Source: an uncultured Pseudomonadales bacterium (GTDB taxonomy: Bacteria > Pseudomonadota > Gammaproteobacteria > Pseudomonadales > Cellvibrionaceae). Taken from it: DNA of 64,000 bases. Positions within the stretch are counted from its first letter, which is position 1; each line of letters opens with the position of its first letter. A program made the translations under genes and the position numbers. The stretch lies in contig CANKXO010000006.1 of assembly GCA_947487765.1 (NCBI GenBank), positions 186,001-250,000 of the forward strand, read 5' to 3'. The notes beneath the pieces were generated by a model. It was not told the DNA's origin, searched no databases, and worked only from the letters and a program-made list of their open reading frames with translations. Of the stretch, positions 19,182-27,306 are shown one piece after another.

Positions 19182-20318
19182 ATGGGACATGTCTCTCCTA
19201 CAATTGCCTCGGAAATGGCAAACGAAGTATATCTTGTACATAGCGAACGCGAGTTGAATAAACTCTTTCTTCCCAGGCCTGAGTTCTCGCAAGAGAATAG
19301 AGGCAATCAAACCTTAACTGCGCAAGTGGGTTCTCGTTTACTGAATACTAAAGATAGCTTTGGTATCTGTGCTCGTGGTGCGGGTAATTTTAAAGGTGAC
19401 CTGTTTCTTATTTTTCGTGGTAGTACGTTTGCCAACTATGGTGCCGACTGGCTAACCAATGCTCGCATTGGTGTAACCACGACATCAACGGGTAGTCTTG
19501 CCCATTCTGGTTTTAATAGTATTTTTCAGAGTATGCGTGGAGATATAGCCACGTTTATTAGCCAACAAAAAGGAGTCAATACTATTCACTGTATTGGGCA
19601 TAGTTTAGGTGGCGCTGTGGCCAATTTGGCAGCAGATTGGGTCTCTCACAACGTTAGTGCAAACGTTAAGCTTTATACGTTTGGGTCTCCCAGGGTGGGA
19701 TTTGCAGATGGTGGTTTTGCCACCAAAGTAACCAATACGCTATTGACTGAAAATATTTATCGCAACTTTCATGGCAATGACCCGGTGCCTATGATTCCTA
19801 TCTTCCCCTATACTCATGCGCCTACGTCTGGCCATCCTTATTACCTGCCATATGGTGGTATGTCTATCAGTTTTAGTGCCCATAGAATGCCGAACTATAT
19901 TAGATCGGTCAGTGGGAAAAAATGGAATGAGCTAATCCGTCCAATGCCTTCTACTGGTTCGGTGAAGCAGTGGTTAGAAAACAGTAGTGCAGAAAATACT
20001 AATACATCTATCTTTTGGAATAAGCTTAATAATGCGATGAGTTATGTGATTAATAAGATTATTACAGGTGTTTCCATAACTTTTATTGCCGGTATGACAG
20101 TGGTGGATCAAATGGCGATGTTATTAAAAAGAGCGATCGATTTTGGAGCAGAGCTGTCTGGCTGGGTATTGTTGCTGGTACGCAAATTGATGCGTGCTGT
20201 GGGTATGAAGGTGATCGAAACCGCTGCAGATATTACGACAGCGTTATTGCGCATGGTATTTAATCGATTAGTTCGTAGATTGTATTCACATGTTAAACAG
20301 GCCATAAATAATATCTAA
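19182..20318 (+). CDS. Class 3 lipase, likely contact-delivered phospholipase effector
   Basis: 378 aa. An alpha/beta-hydrolase of the lipase_3 family: LFLIFRGST oxyanion region, nucleophile elbow GHSLGG (about residues 144-149), catalytic Asp in FHGNDPVPMIP and His in SFSAHRMPNY. No signal peptide. The C-terminal ~130 residues hold hydrophobic helices (YVINKIITGVSITFIAGMTV and ELSGWVLLLVRKLM). This architecture and the upstream DUF6795 partner fit T6SS Tle-type effectors; no secretion adaptor is visible next to it. The enzymatic call is firm, delivery is inference. Confidence 0.82.
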   Translation: MGHVSPTIASEMANEVYLVHSERELNKLFLPRPEFSQENRGNQTLTAQVGSRLLNTKDSFGICARGAGNFKGDLFLIFRGSTFANYGADWLTNARIGVTTTSTGSLAHSGFNSIFQSMRGDIATFISQQKGVNTIHCIGHSLGGAVANLAADWVSHNVSANVKLYTFGSPRVGFADGGFATKVTNTLLTENIYRNFHGNDPVPMIPIFPYTHAPTSGHPYYLPYGGMSISFSAHRMPNYIRSVSGKKWNELIRPMPSTGSVKQWLENSSAENTNTSIFWNKLNNAMSYVINKIITGVSITFIAGMTVVDQMAMLLKRAIDFGAELSGWVLLLVRKLMRAVGMKVIETAADITTALLRMVFNRLVRRLYSHVKQAINNI

Positions 20319-20328
20319 AGCAATAATC

Positions 20329-20371
20329 GTGGGGGTAGGGGGGTATAAGCGACCTACTCTCTCCCCTTTTT
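20329..20371 (+). terminator. Probable terminator after the lipase gene
   Basis: GGGGGTAGG pairs with CCTAC...CTCCCC with a small internal loop, followed by five T. It starts 11 nt after the lipase stop. Confidence 0.55.
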
Positions 20372-20546
20372 AAAATAATAGGTGAGCGCTATTTAAAAAG
20401 TAATTATTTTTTATGTGAAGCGTTGTCATTAACCTTAATAAAATGATGAAACGCTGTAAGCTCAATTTTTCTTCTGTTAGTATTTTTTAGGCTGATTATC
20501 GCGTACGCCAGTTATTTTTTTATCCCATTTTTTTCCGGTTAGATAA

Positions 20547-21377
20547 ATGAAAAATTGGAAGCAATCACCTGAGAACCCAATAGTTGCAAAGTATATTGAT
20601 TGTTATTGGTTTATTGAAAAAACTGCTGCTGATACCGGTGTGGATCACCCCAAGTTAAACCCTGACCCAGCAGCTCATTTCTTATTGGCGCCAGCGGATC
20701 AACGCTATCATTATCAGTTTGGCGATAGTGATATCATTGGCAGCGGTTGCCATTTGATCTTGCCTAATACCGGCTCAATAACGATGGACCACTCTAAACC
20801 CTTTGTTATTCTAGGTATAAAGTTTCATGTTGGAGCACTGTATTCTTTGACATTTGATTGTGCCCTCCCATTGATCAATTCTGTACTCACTGATACTAAA
20901 TTACTGCCAGCAGAGTTAAGGCTTTCTTCTGTTTTATCGTTGTTCTTAGATAAGAATAATCCACCCAAGCGGGTATGTGCAGCATTAGATGAAAAGTTAA
21001 TGCCTTGGGTACAACGAAGCCAAGAGGATATACACAGTGAACTTGTACGTAAGGTTGTTTCTATTTTTGATCAAACGCCCATTGCAGATATAGGACGTGC
21101 AATGAATTGTTCACAAAGAACAATAGAGCGTGCTTTTCGTAAAGTGTCAGGGCTAACATTAAAACAGTACCAATCCATGACATTATTAGAATCCCTGTTG
21201 GTTTATTTGTATCAACATGAATCAGGCTCAATAAACTGGGCAGATATTGCGGCGCAATTTGGTTTTAGTGATCAACCCCATCTTATTCGAAAACTTAAAG
21301 CAGCCATTGGCGCAACGCCAAATGATTACCTAAAGCATCGAAATGTAACTATTGATGTTTATGGGGATTTCGAATAA
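20547..21377 (+). CDS. AraC-family transcriptional regulator
   Basis: 276 aa. The C-terminal double HTH covers about residues 170-265: PIADIGRAMNCSQRTIERAFRKVSGLTLKQYQ and INWADIAAQFGFSDQPHLIRKLKAAIGATPNDYL. The N-terminal half (PENPIVAKYIDCYWFIEK) resembles the cupin-like DUF6597 sensor domain common in this subgroup. It lies ~100 bp before the GNAT gene and may regulate it. Confidence 0.88.
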   Translation: MKNWKQSPENPIVAKYIDCYWFIEKTAADTGVDHPKLNPDPAAHFLLAPADQRYHYQFGDSDIIGSGCHLILPNTGSITMDHSKPFVILGIKFHVGALYSLTFDCALPLINSVLTDTKLLPAELRLSSVLSLFLDKNNPPKRVCAALDEKLMPWVQRSQEDIHSELVRKVVSIFDQTPIADIGRAMNCSQRTIERAFRKVSGLTLKQYQSMTLLESLLVYLYQHESGSINWADIAAQFGFSDQPHLIRKLKAAIGATPNDYLKHRNVTIDVYGDFE

Positions 21378-21478
21378 CTCTACCTAATTGTCGTTTTTAT
21401 TCAATCTTGTCTTATGCTTTACATGTAACCTACCGAAAATGTATTAACACATATAAACGTATTACTAAGGACATAAGA

Positions 21479-21913
21479 ATGACACATATCATTAGGCAAT
21501 ATATCGAGGCTGATTCAAACGGTGTGCTTTCATCGTGGGAAAATGCTAACAGAATTGCTCATCCGTTTTTATCCAAAACATTTGTCGATAAGGTGCGCAA
21601 TGATATTCCTAACCTTTATATTCCCAATGCAGAGACATGGGTTGCTGAAGTTGATGGGCAAATAGTAGGGTTTATTTCTCTTATCGGAAACGAAGTCGGT
21701 GCTTTATTTGTGGAGCCAGAATTTCATGGTATCGGTATTGGTCGTGCTTTGATGGATAAAGCACAATCTTTACATGAGAAGCTTGACGTTGAAGTATTTA
21801 AAGAAAACACTATTGGCCGTAAGTTTTATACTGCTTATGGTTTTGAGTTTATGCTTGAAAAGAAACATGAAGAGTCGGGGGAAGCAGTTATTAGATTAAG
21901 ATATCAACCCTAG
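21479..21913 (+). CDS. GNAT-family N-acetyltransferase
   Basis: 144 aa from ATG 21479, chosen because AAGGAC is well spaced upstream; a longer in-frame start at 21407 lacks such a site. GNAT motifs: AEVDGQIVGFISLIGNEVGALFVEPEFHGIGIGRALMDKA (motif A with the acetyl-CoA loop) and ENTIGRKFYTAYGFEF (motif B). Acetylates an unknown amine substrate. Confidence 0.88.
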   Translation: MTHIIRQYIEADSNGVLSSWENANRIAHPFLSKTFVDKVRNDIPNLYIPNAETWVAEVDGQIVGFISLIGNEVGALFVEPEFHGIGIGRALMDKAQSLHEKLDVEVFKENTIGRKFYTAYGFEFMLEKKHEESGEAVIRLRYQP

Positions 21914-21974
21914 TGCATTACAATAGGTCCCCTAATATAGAATTGATTAACTTTGTATTACTGCTATTAGGCCA

Positions 21975-22309
21975 TTACTTACAGCTTTCGTAGTATTCTT
22001 TTTTATCCCACCAGTTTTCAAGTGATTTACAGGGTGTGTATTTAAAATATAGCTGATGGAGGTCATCAGAGTTATATAGGTCAATACATTTTGACGTATT
22101 GATCTGTCCGCCATGTTTGGATGCATAGTTAGTGTTGCTTATCCAATCATCAACAAAAGTGTTAACAAGATTATATTCTTCTAGTGAAAAATTCCCTCTT
22201 TCTATATAGCCGTTTATCGCCTTATTGGTGTCTTTTCTAAGCACTTCGTCACTAAAGACAGAGCCCAAGCAAATAGCAAAGGCGTAGTTTTAAAAATAAA
22301 TTTCCTCAT
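21975..22309 (-). pseudogene. tai4: Tai4-family T6SS immunity protein with a 5' frameshift
   Basis: The 97-codon frame from a TTG at 22268 matches the Tai4 core: NGYIERGNFSLEEYN, VDDWISNTNYASKHGGQ and NTSKCIDLYNSDDLHQLYFKY. The only plausible ATG is at 22309 in another frame and encodes MRKFIFK, the basic start of an export signal. Adding one A in the TTTTTAAAA tract (22293-22301) would join it to NYAFAICLGSVFSDE, a normal periplasmic Tai4 start. The gene therefore looks like it lost one base in a homopolymer run. Tai4 proteins neutralise the Tae4 amidase in the periplasm; the remnant of that toxin lies just upstream. Confidence 0.72.
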
Positions 22310-22369
22310 TGGGTGCTTTCTTTGGGTGGATGCTACATGCGATCAAGGAGGAACAGATGAAGAGTATGA

Positions 22370-22865
22370 TTAGTTTTTTAATGTCCATAAATATACTTTT
22401 TTTGCTTTAGAGAAATAACATTGATCAGAACAACCAGTACCATTCCATATCGTTGCATGCCCAGTGGCATCATCCCAGCCATCGACTTCAAAGACAATAA
22501 TACCTTTGTGCCCAGCTAATTTTTCTGGTGTTGGAGCAATGAATTCATGGTCATGTTTACCGAATAGTTTCGTTAGGTACTTAACTATGTCGATGACCCT
22601 GAATAGATACCAATCGCCATTTTTACCTGAGACTGTTCGGTTTCCCATCTTGGGGAGCCTAAAGCCAGTTTTATTTAACACATAGGATTAGCCTGATTGC
22701 GCAGAGGTTTTTAAATCTACGTCTTTCATCTGCGAGATGGTTGGTGTTAACGTCTACTTTCCCTCCAATGAACTTTGCCGCCGCGGATACCGAGCCCTCA
22801 ACATCATCGTAAACATGCCTGAAATATCTAACCACCTCACTTAGTTTTGGCTTTTTGCCGCTCAT
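22370..22865 (-). pseudogene. tae4: Tae4 type VI amidase effector, frameshifted
   Basis: Two minus-strand frames together make one Tae4. The first (from ATG 22865, good AAGGAGAGG site) covers the N-terminus to KNLCAIRL, containing the catalytic Cys. The second continues YVLNKTGFRLPK, FRVIDIVKYLTKLFGK, GIIVFEVDGWDDATGHATIWNG (catalytic His) and CSDQCYF. Removing one base around 22685-22690 restores the S/T-Y-V-L-N continuation typical of the family. Tae4 is a DL-endopeptidase cutting peptidoglycan peptide stems after delivery to a rival's periplasm. It is inactive as written unless the frameshift is a sequencing error. Confidence 0.8.
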
Positions 22866-23071
22866 TAACCCCTCTCCTTGTAAAGTGTTTTTATTTGAGT
22901 AGAGGGTACTATGTTACCGTTAATTACCTTGCGAGGATTGGCGCAAAAGGTCACTTCAAAGTTATAACTATGTCACAATTCTACCATCCTTGTTTAAAGA
23001 GAAGGGAGGGCGGGTTTCTTTAAAAAATACGGAAAAAGCGCGAATTAGACTTCCTCTTTCTTAGCAAATCA

Positions 23072-23287
23072 CTAGGATCTATTGGTATTAACTTTATGTC
23101 GAACATTATCCCACAGGTGCTCGACCAAGGCCCCATACTCTGGCAAAGCTAGCCACATTAGTACGGAAAGTAAACAAGCGATATCTGCCATATATGAGCT
23201 ATCAAAAACCATCCCAAAGGTTGCCAATGCCCCTACCATGATTCGATTTAGGTGGTTAATTGCCTTTTTTTCAGTCGCGTTACACAT
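23072..23287 (-). CDS. Small hydrophobic hypothetical protein upstream of tae4
   Basis: 71 aa with one hydrophobic segment (YMADIACLLSVLMWLALP, about residues 32-49), a GAGG-containing leader before ATG 23287, and the same direction as tae4/tai4. Not recognised. It may be a membrane-facing remnant of the same effector cassette, or spurious. Confidence 0.35.
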   Translation of the reverse strand: MCNATEKKAINHLNRIMVGALATFGMVFDSSYMADIACLLSVLMWLALPEYGALVEHLWDNVRHKVNTNRS

Positions 23288-23614
23288 TGTCTTGCCCTCG
23301 TTTATTCAAGGAATAACAACCTCATGTGGCTGGGTATGTTAAAAATGATGTCTCTATATTTATTAGAGGGACAAAAATAAAAGAATCAATGGGGACACTC
23401 TATTTGCGATTGCAAAACAGTAATATTTAAGCGGTATTTCGGATTAGGTAAGAGTTTTTGTATAGTAAAGCACATAATCGTCATCACTTAAATTTTGTGA
23501 TGGGAATAAGTAAGACCAGATACAATTTAATATTGCCTACATCCTGTAGGCAATATTGATAGAAGTGAAAATGTTGTTAAGTAAGTTTTGCTTATGCCTT
23601 TTGGACATCAAAAG
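23288..23614. other. Intergenic region with palindrome and dispersed repeat
   Basis: No gene seen. It holds a degenerate AGACCAGATACAATTTA repeat (23512-23531) running into a perfect palindrome at 23529-23557. Confidence 0.45.
23529..23557. terminator. Perfect 13-bp palindrome, possible terminator of the RTX-like gene
   Basis: AATATTGCCTACA / TGTAGGCAATATT with a 3-nt loop. It lies 58 nt past the stop of the minus-strand gene ending at 23615, but lacks a strong T-tract on that strand. It adjoins a dispersed repeat copy, so it may instead belong to a REP-like element. Confidence 0.5.
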
Positions 23615-24577
23615 CTATTCGAAAATACTATCTGTACGAATAACATTAATTAAAGATATATCAAGAGTAACACCTCGTAACCTGATCGTATCTCGGTCTC
23701 TGCCGGCCAGTCTTATAATGGTTGAGTTGTTTCTGATAGTTGTTGAAGCGATTGAAGCGCCATTCTCTAATACCAGGGTATCATCTATAGTATCAAAGTC
23801 GACAATCACATCACGGTCTTTGTTTTCATTTCCAGCTTCGGATCCAAAAACAAAAAAGTCCTGACCATTATTGCCTGTCAACACATCTCTTGAACCACCT
23901 CTACCATTGATAACGTCATCTTCTTCTGTTCCTTGCAAGTTGTCACGGCCACTAGTGCCTACAATGGTATTAGTGCTAGAGTTATTTTCCTCTGAATCAG
24001 ACGGTGTCTCAGGTTCTTCTTCTAGAGGCGGTAATTCACTAGCTAGAGTAAACCCTAAATCTGAATAATTAAGGTCGTGGTTAACCGCTTCATTAACACT
24101 GACTTCTACGATGTCATTAATAGTTTTCCCTGCTTCTATAAGTTTGCTTTGCTCAAGTAAAAAGAGTGACGTTGATACGCCATAAACAAGGAAGTTATCT
24201 CTAATAGCCAGAACATCATCAAGTATTGAGCCATCGTTAAAATAAACTGTAACTGATGATTCTCCACTCACTGGTACCACTCTAAAGTTAGTGAGATCAT
24301 AGCTTAAGGTGCCATTGAAGATTTGTAGTGGGGTATTATTTGAGCTTTCTCTTAGCGATTGAAAAATACTTTCATTGCTATTATTACCACGGGTAAGGTC
24401 ATCGTCATTAAGTACCGCTACATTGATAGTAGTTCCACGAATATCCCCAGCAAAGACAGTTTGAGCGAAATATAGAGCTGCAAATCCATCTTGCGGCTGT
24501 GCCACTGTAGGCAAGCTGACAGCGCTAAGTGCAAGTAAGAATGAGGAAATTTTTAAAGGTTTTTTTAAAAAGTTCAT
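23615..24577 (-). CDS. Exported protein with a short RTX-like calcium-binding tail
   Basis: 320 aa with an N-terminal signal peptide (LKISSFLLALSAVSLPTVAQ). Residues about 25-180 form an unrecognised beta-rich domain. A low-complexity linker rich in E, P, S and N (ELPPLEEEPETPSDSEENN) follows. The end resembles haemolysin-type repeats: GTSGRDNLQGTEEDDVINGRGG, DVLTGNNGQDFFVFG and DRDVIVDFDTIDDTLVLE. The nonapeptide array is short, so calcium binding is probable but limited. An N-terminal Sec-type signal together with an RTX-like tail is unusual, because RTX proteins normally leave by type I secretion. Confidence 0.7.
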   Translation of the reverse strand: MNFLKKPLKISSFLLALSAVSLPTVAQPQDGFAALYFAQTVFAGDIRGTTINVAVLNDDDLTRGNNSNESIFQSLRESSNNTPLQIFNGTLSYDLTNFRVVPVSGESSVTVYFNDGSILDDVLAIRDNFLVYGVSTSLFLLEQSKLIEAGKTINDIVEVSVNEAVNHDLNYSDLGFTLASELPPLEEEPETPSDSEENNSSTNTIVGTSGRDNLQGTEEDDVINGRGGSRDVLTGNNGQDFFVFGSEAGNENKDRDVIVDFDTIDDTLVLENGASIASTTIRNNSTIIRLAGRDRDTIRLRGVTLDISLINVIRTDSIFE

Positions 24578-24647
24578 AGTGAGTCCTTAAGTCATATTGG
24601 TCGTAATGGTGGATGAAGTATTGAATAAGATTGTTTTGTTATTTGAA

Positions 24648-25223
24648 TTAATCGCTTTTTCTCTCGCGAATTAAAGGTTTACGCCAGCGTAGGTCTTCAA
24701 CTTCAGGGTCGAGTGGGGTGCCGGCAATGGAATTGGTGTAATTGCTGATTAATTTAATCGCGAGCCCGAGAATGACTTCTAAGGCCTGTTTATCACTGTA
24801 GCCAGCTTCAAAAAAACCTTGTAGCTCAGCTTCTGACGCTTTGCCTCGGTTAGCAATAAGCGTTCGCGTAAAGTTTCGTAAGGCATTTAATTTTGAATCG
24901 GATAGTGGAGCACCTGAACGTAAAGCTGCTACATCATCTTGAGAGATATTTGCTTTTTTAGATAATAATGTATGCCAAGGAACGCAGTAGTTGCACTCAT
25001 TTTCAAAATTGGCCGTCATGTAGATCACCTGGCGTTCTTGTTCATTCAGTGTGGTTGTATTAAATCCATCCCACATGAAGGTATAAGCAGCGAGTAGCTG
25101 CGGAGTTAGGGCCATCACTTTTTCAATATTGGGTATCATGTTGAAATTTTGTTCCGCTTTTTCCAACCATTCTACGGATTCGGCAGGCGCTGTATTTTTT
25201 TCAAACAAGGGAAAGTGTGACAT
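24648..25223 (-). CDS. Carboxymuconolactone decarboxylase / AhpD-like protein
   Basis: 191 aa. The family motif ECNYCVPWHTLLSKKANIS (about residues 75-93) carries the CxxC and downstream His of AhpD-type alkylhydroperoxidases, followed by LRNFTRTLIANRG and a helical C-terminus. Such proteins reduce peroxides or act as thiol-disulfide partners in the cytosol. It lies alone on the minus strand, about 70 bp after the RTX-like gene start. Confidence 0.85.
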   Translation of the reverse strand: MSHFPLFEKNTAPAESVEWLEKAEQNFNMIPNIEKVMALTPQLLAAYTFMWDGFNTTTLNEQERQVIYMTANFENECNYCVPWHTLLSKKANISQDDVAALRSGAPLSDSKLNALRNFTRTLIANRGKASEAELQGFFEAGYSDKQALEVILGLAIKLISNYTNSIAGTPLDPEVEDLRWRKPLIRERKSD

Positions 25224-25550
25224 ATTTAGGTTCCTCTATAAGTTCTTTTATAAGTTGTCATCAATCGTCTGAGCCGTTACTTTTTTCGTAAAAGCGAGCT
25301 GCGTTTTCCATAAGAAAGCCAAGTAGTTTCACTTTTCAAGAACGAGGAATTAGGCTGTTTTGCTATGCGCAAAGTGTATCGAGCAAACCTGACAGCACGC
25401 TGATTTAATGATTCAAGTTATGCAAATTTGTACGGGTGATACTTTTGGGTTTTTGAGAACTTCGTAGGCTAATGTTCATTTGCTCGAACTCGATTTAACG
25501 TCGTGCCAGTTATTGGTGCCCGGTCGTCATGTTTGCTTCTTATTTAAAGC
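25224..25550. other. Intergenic region, nothing recognised
   Basis: Upstream region of the AhpD-like gene and downstream of the HbpS-like gene. No repeat, RNA or coding signal was found. Confidence 0.3.
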
Positions 25551-26096
25551 CTATTTTGGTAATCGGCCTTTAATTTTCTTGACACCAGCAAGCGCGCATA
25601 CTTCGTCTTTATCTCCACCTGGGGCACCTCCAATACCAATGCCGCCAATCACTATTCCATGAGCGCGAAAGGCTGCTCCACCAGCTAAAGGTAAAATGCC
25701 GTTAATATCAGCCACGGCTGCTAGTTCAGGCTTATTTTTCTTGAGTGTTTTTAATCGATTTGCAAATTGCCCTGTAGTGTCAAAATTAAAAACGCGCCCC
25801 ATGCTGGCGATCGTATACGCTTTGTCATAACTAGAGTCTTTGGTATGAACTGCACTCCCATCACCTTTAGCTTGTAGCTTGATTAAGCCAGCAGAGTCAA
25901 CGATGGTAGCGGTTACTTGGTAACCGTTCTTCTCACAAATACGAATAGCTTCTTGAGCGGCTTCTATAGCCAAGTCTAACGATAGCTCATAACGAGTATT
26001 CACCGCATATTCATTGTTAGAATTCTGATCCGATGCTGATATTACGGAACTACTAAATAACAAGGCGACTGTTACGCTCAATAATATTGCTTTCAT
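25551..26096 (-). CDS. Exported GlcG/HbpS family haem-binding-like protein
   Basis: 181 aa with a signal peptide (ILLSVTVALLFSSSVISA). The mature part is a typical GlcG/DUF336 domain: LDLAIEAAQEAIRICEKNGYQVTATIVDSAG, then DINGILPLAGGAAFRAHGIVIGGIGIGGAPGGDKDEVCALAG. Related proteins bind haem or sit beside glycolate and redox genes; those with signal peptides act in the periplasm. The haem role here is from family knowledge only. Confidence 0.85.
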   Translation of the reverse strand: MKAILLSVTVALLFSSSVISASDQNSNNEYAVNTRYELSLDLAIEAAQEAIRICEKNGYQVTATIVDSAGLIKLQAKGDGSAVHTKDSSYDKAYTIASMGRVFNFDTTGQFANRLKTLKKNKPELAAVADINGILPLAGGAAFRAHGIVIGGIGIGGAPGGDKDEVCALAGVKKIKGRLPK

Positions 26097-26635
26097 AAAA
26101 GTGTTTCTCTCATCAGTGATGTAATAAATTATTGTTTAGTTATCGTTCTTTATCTTAGCTAATCTGTATGTGTTCCTTTTCAAACAAAGGCTTCTTGCTG
26201 GTAATAATGTCATGCTCTATCGATGCAAAAAACAGCATCCTCGTCAAAGGATTTGTGCTTAGATTTCACAAATGGATTATTTTTAGGAGGTATGATGAAG
26301 GAGAGTCCATTTTTCGACCGCTGTCCTTGTGGTTTGTAGTGGTTTAATTACGAGCAAGGTATATATCATGAGCAGTTAGAGGGTATTCAGTCTGAATGCA
26401 ACGTCGGTTCAGTCGGTGTGATTGTCGATGAAGGGTATGTGGTTATGCAAGTTTGTAAGGGGGAAATAATAAATAAGTAGGGCAGGTACAGCACTATGTT
26501 ATCTTTTTCATTCCTTAAAAGGTAAGTGCTTTTCCTTACATAGTCTGTCCCATATTATGCGTAATAACATTTTACTTGATTGTTTATGTAGTATTATTGT
26601 CTCCTTTCTTTTTTCAACTCTATTGTTAGGCTGTT
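26097..26635. other. Intergenic region with possible gene remnant and a repeat copy
   Basis: A plus-strand fragment near 26291-26335 reads MKESPFFDRCPCGL then a stop, suggesting the cysteine-rich start of a decayed gene. It is followed by another open stretch without a start (EQLEGIQSECNVGSVGVIVD). A degenerate dispersed repeat lies at 26475-26496 (AGTAGGGCAGGTACAGCAC). Confidence 0.3.
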
Positions 26636-27142
26636 ATGCAACTTATTAACATTAATAAAGCACGTTACCGTCGCCACTTAAAATTTGTTATGGCAGGGTG
26701 TATCGGTATTTTGGCTATTGGCAGTTTAGCAATATCACAAACCTTGATAGCTTTATTTCCTGATGAAAGCGGCAGCCATTTTCATTGGAATCTATTAGGG
26801 GTTGTTATTACTGCTATAACGGTTGCATGGTTGCTTAATAAGTATCGTCAACATGACTTTATGACTGAAGTAACCTATGTTTGGGAGCTAAAACAAGCGC
26901 TGAATAAAATAAACCGAAAAATGCCCAAGCTGAATGCCGCCAGTCTTGAGGGTAATGTCGATGCATTATTAGCGATACACTACAGCTACGCAGGGTCGCG
27001 CTTGTTGTGGCAGTTAGATGATAATACGCTCACGATGGATGAGTTGGCGATTAAGCAAGCAGAGCTTGATCGCTTGGCTGAAAAGTACAACGTTACCTTA
27101 AGTGCCGATGGCTATGATGAGAATATATTAACGCAGTTTTAA
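26636..27142 (+). CDS. DUF3087 family membrane protein
   Basis: 168 aa with two transmembrane helices in the first half (VMAGCIGILAIGSLAISQTLIALF and WNLLGVVITAITVAWLL) and a cytosolic helical C-terminus. Sequence and size fit the DUF3087 family of marine gammaproteobacteria and pseudomonads. Function is unknown. Confidence 0.75.
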   Translation: MQLININKARYRRHLKFVMAGCIGILAIGSLAISQTLIALFPDESGSHFHWNLLGVVITAITVAWLLNKYRQHDFMTEVTYVWELKQALNKINRKMPKLNAASLEGNVDALLAIHYSYAGSRLLWQLDDNTLTMDELAIKQAELDRLAEKYNVTLSADGYDENILTQF

Positions 27143-27306
27143 AGTCTTTATCTCAAGGGAATGATGATTGAAATAGAAAAGCAGAACTTAAATAAAATAT
27201 ATCTGCGTGACCCTACCCAAAAGAAAAGCCGTATATCATGAGAAGATCAAATTACTGACTACTTTCAATATTAGCTAATGAATCCATCCAACACACTGTG
27301 AATAAT

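Noticed and set aside
22356-22422. Plus-strand mini-ORF with an AAGGAGG site between tai4 and tae4
   Set aside because: Only about 17 codons, antisense to the end of tae4; probably chance.
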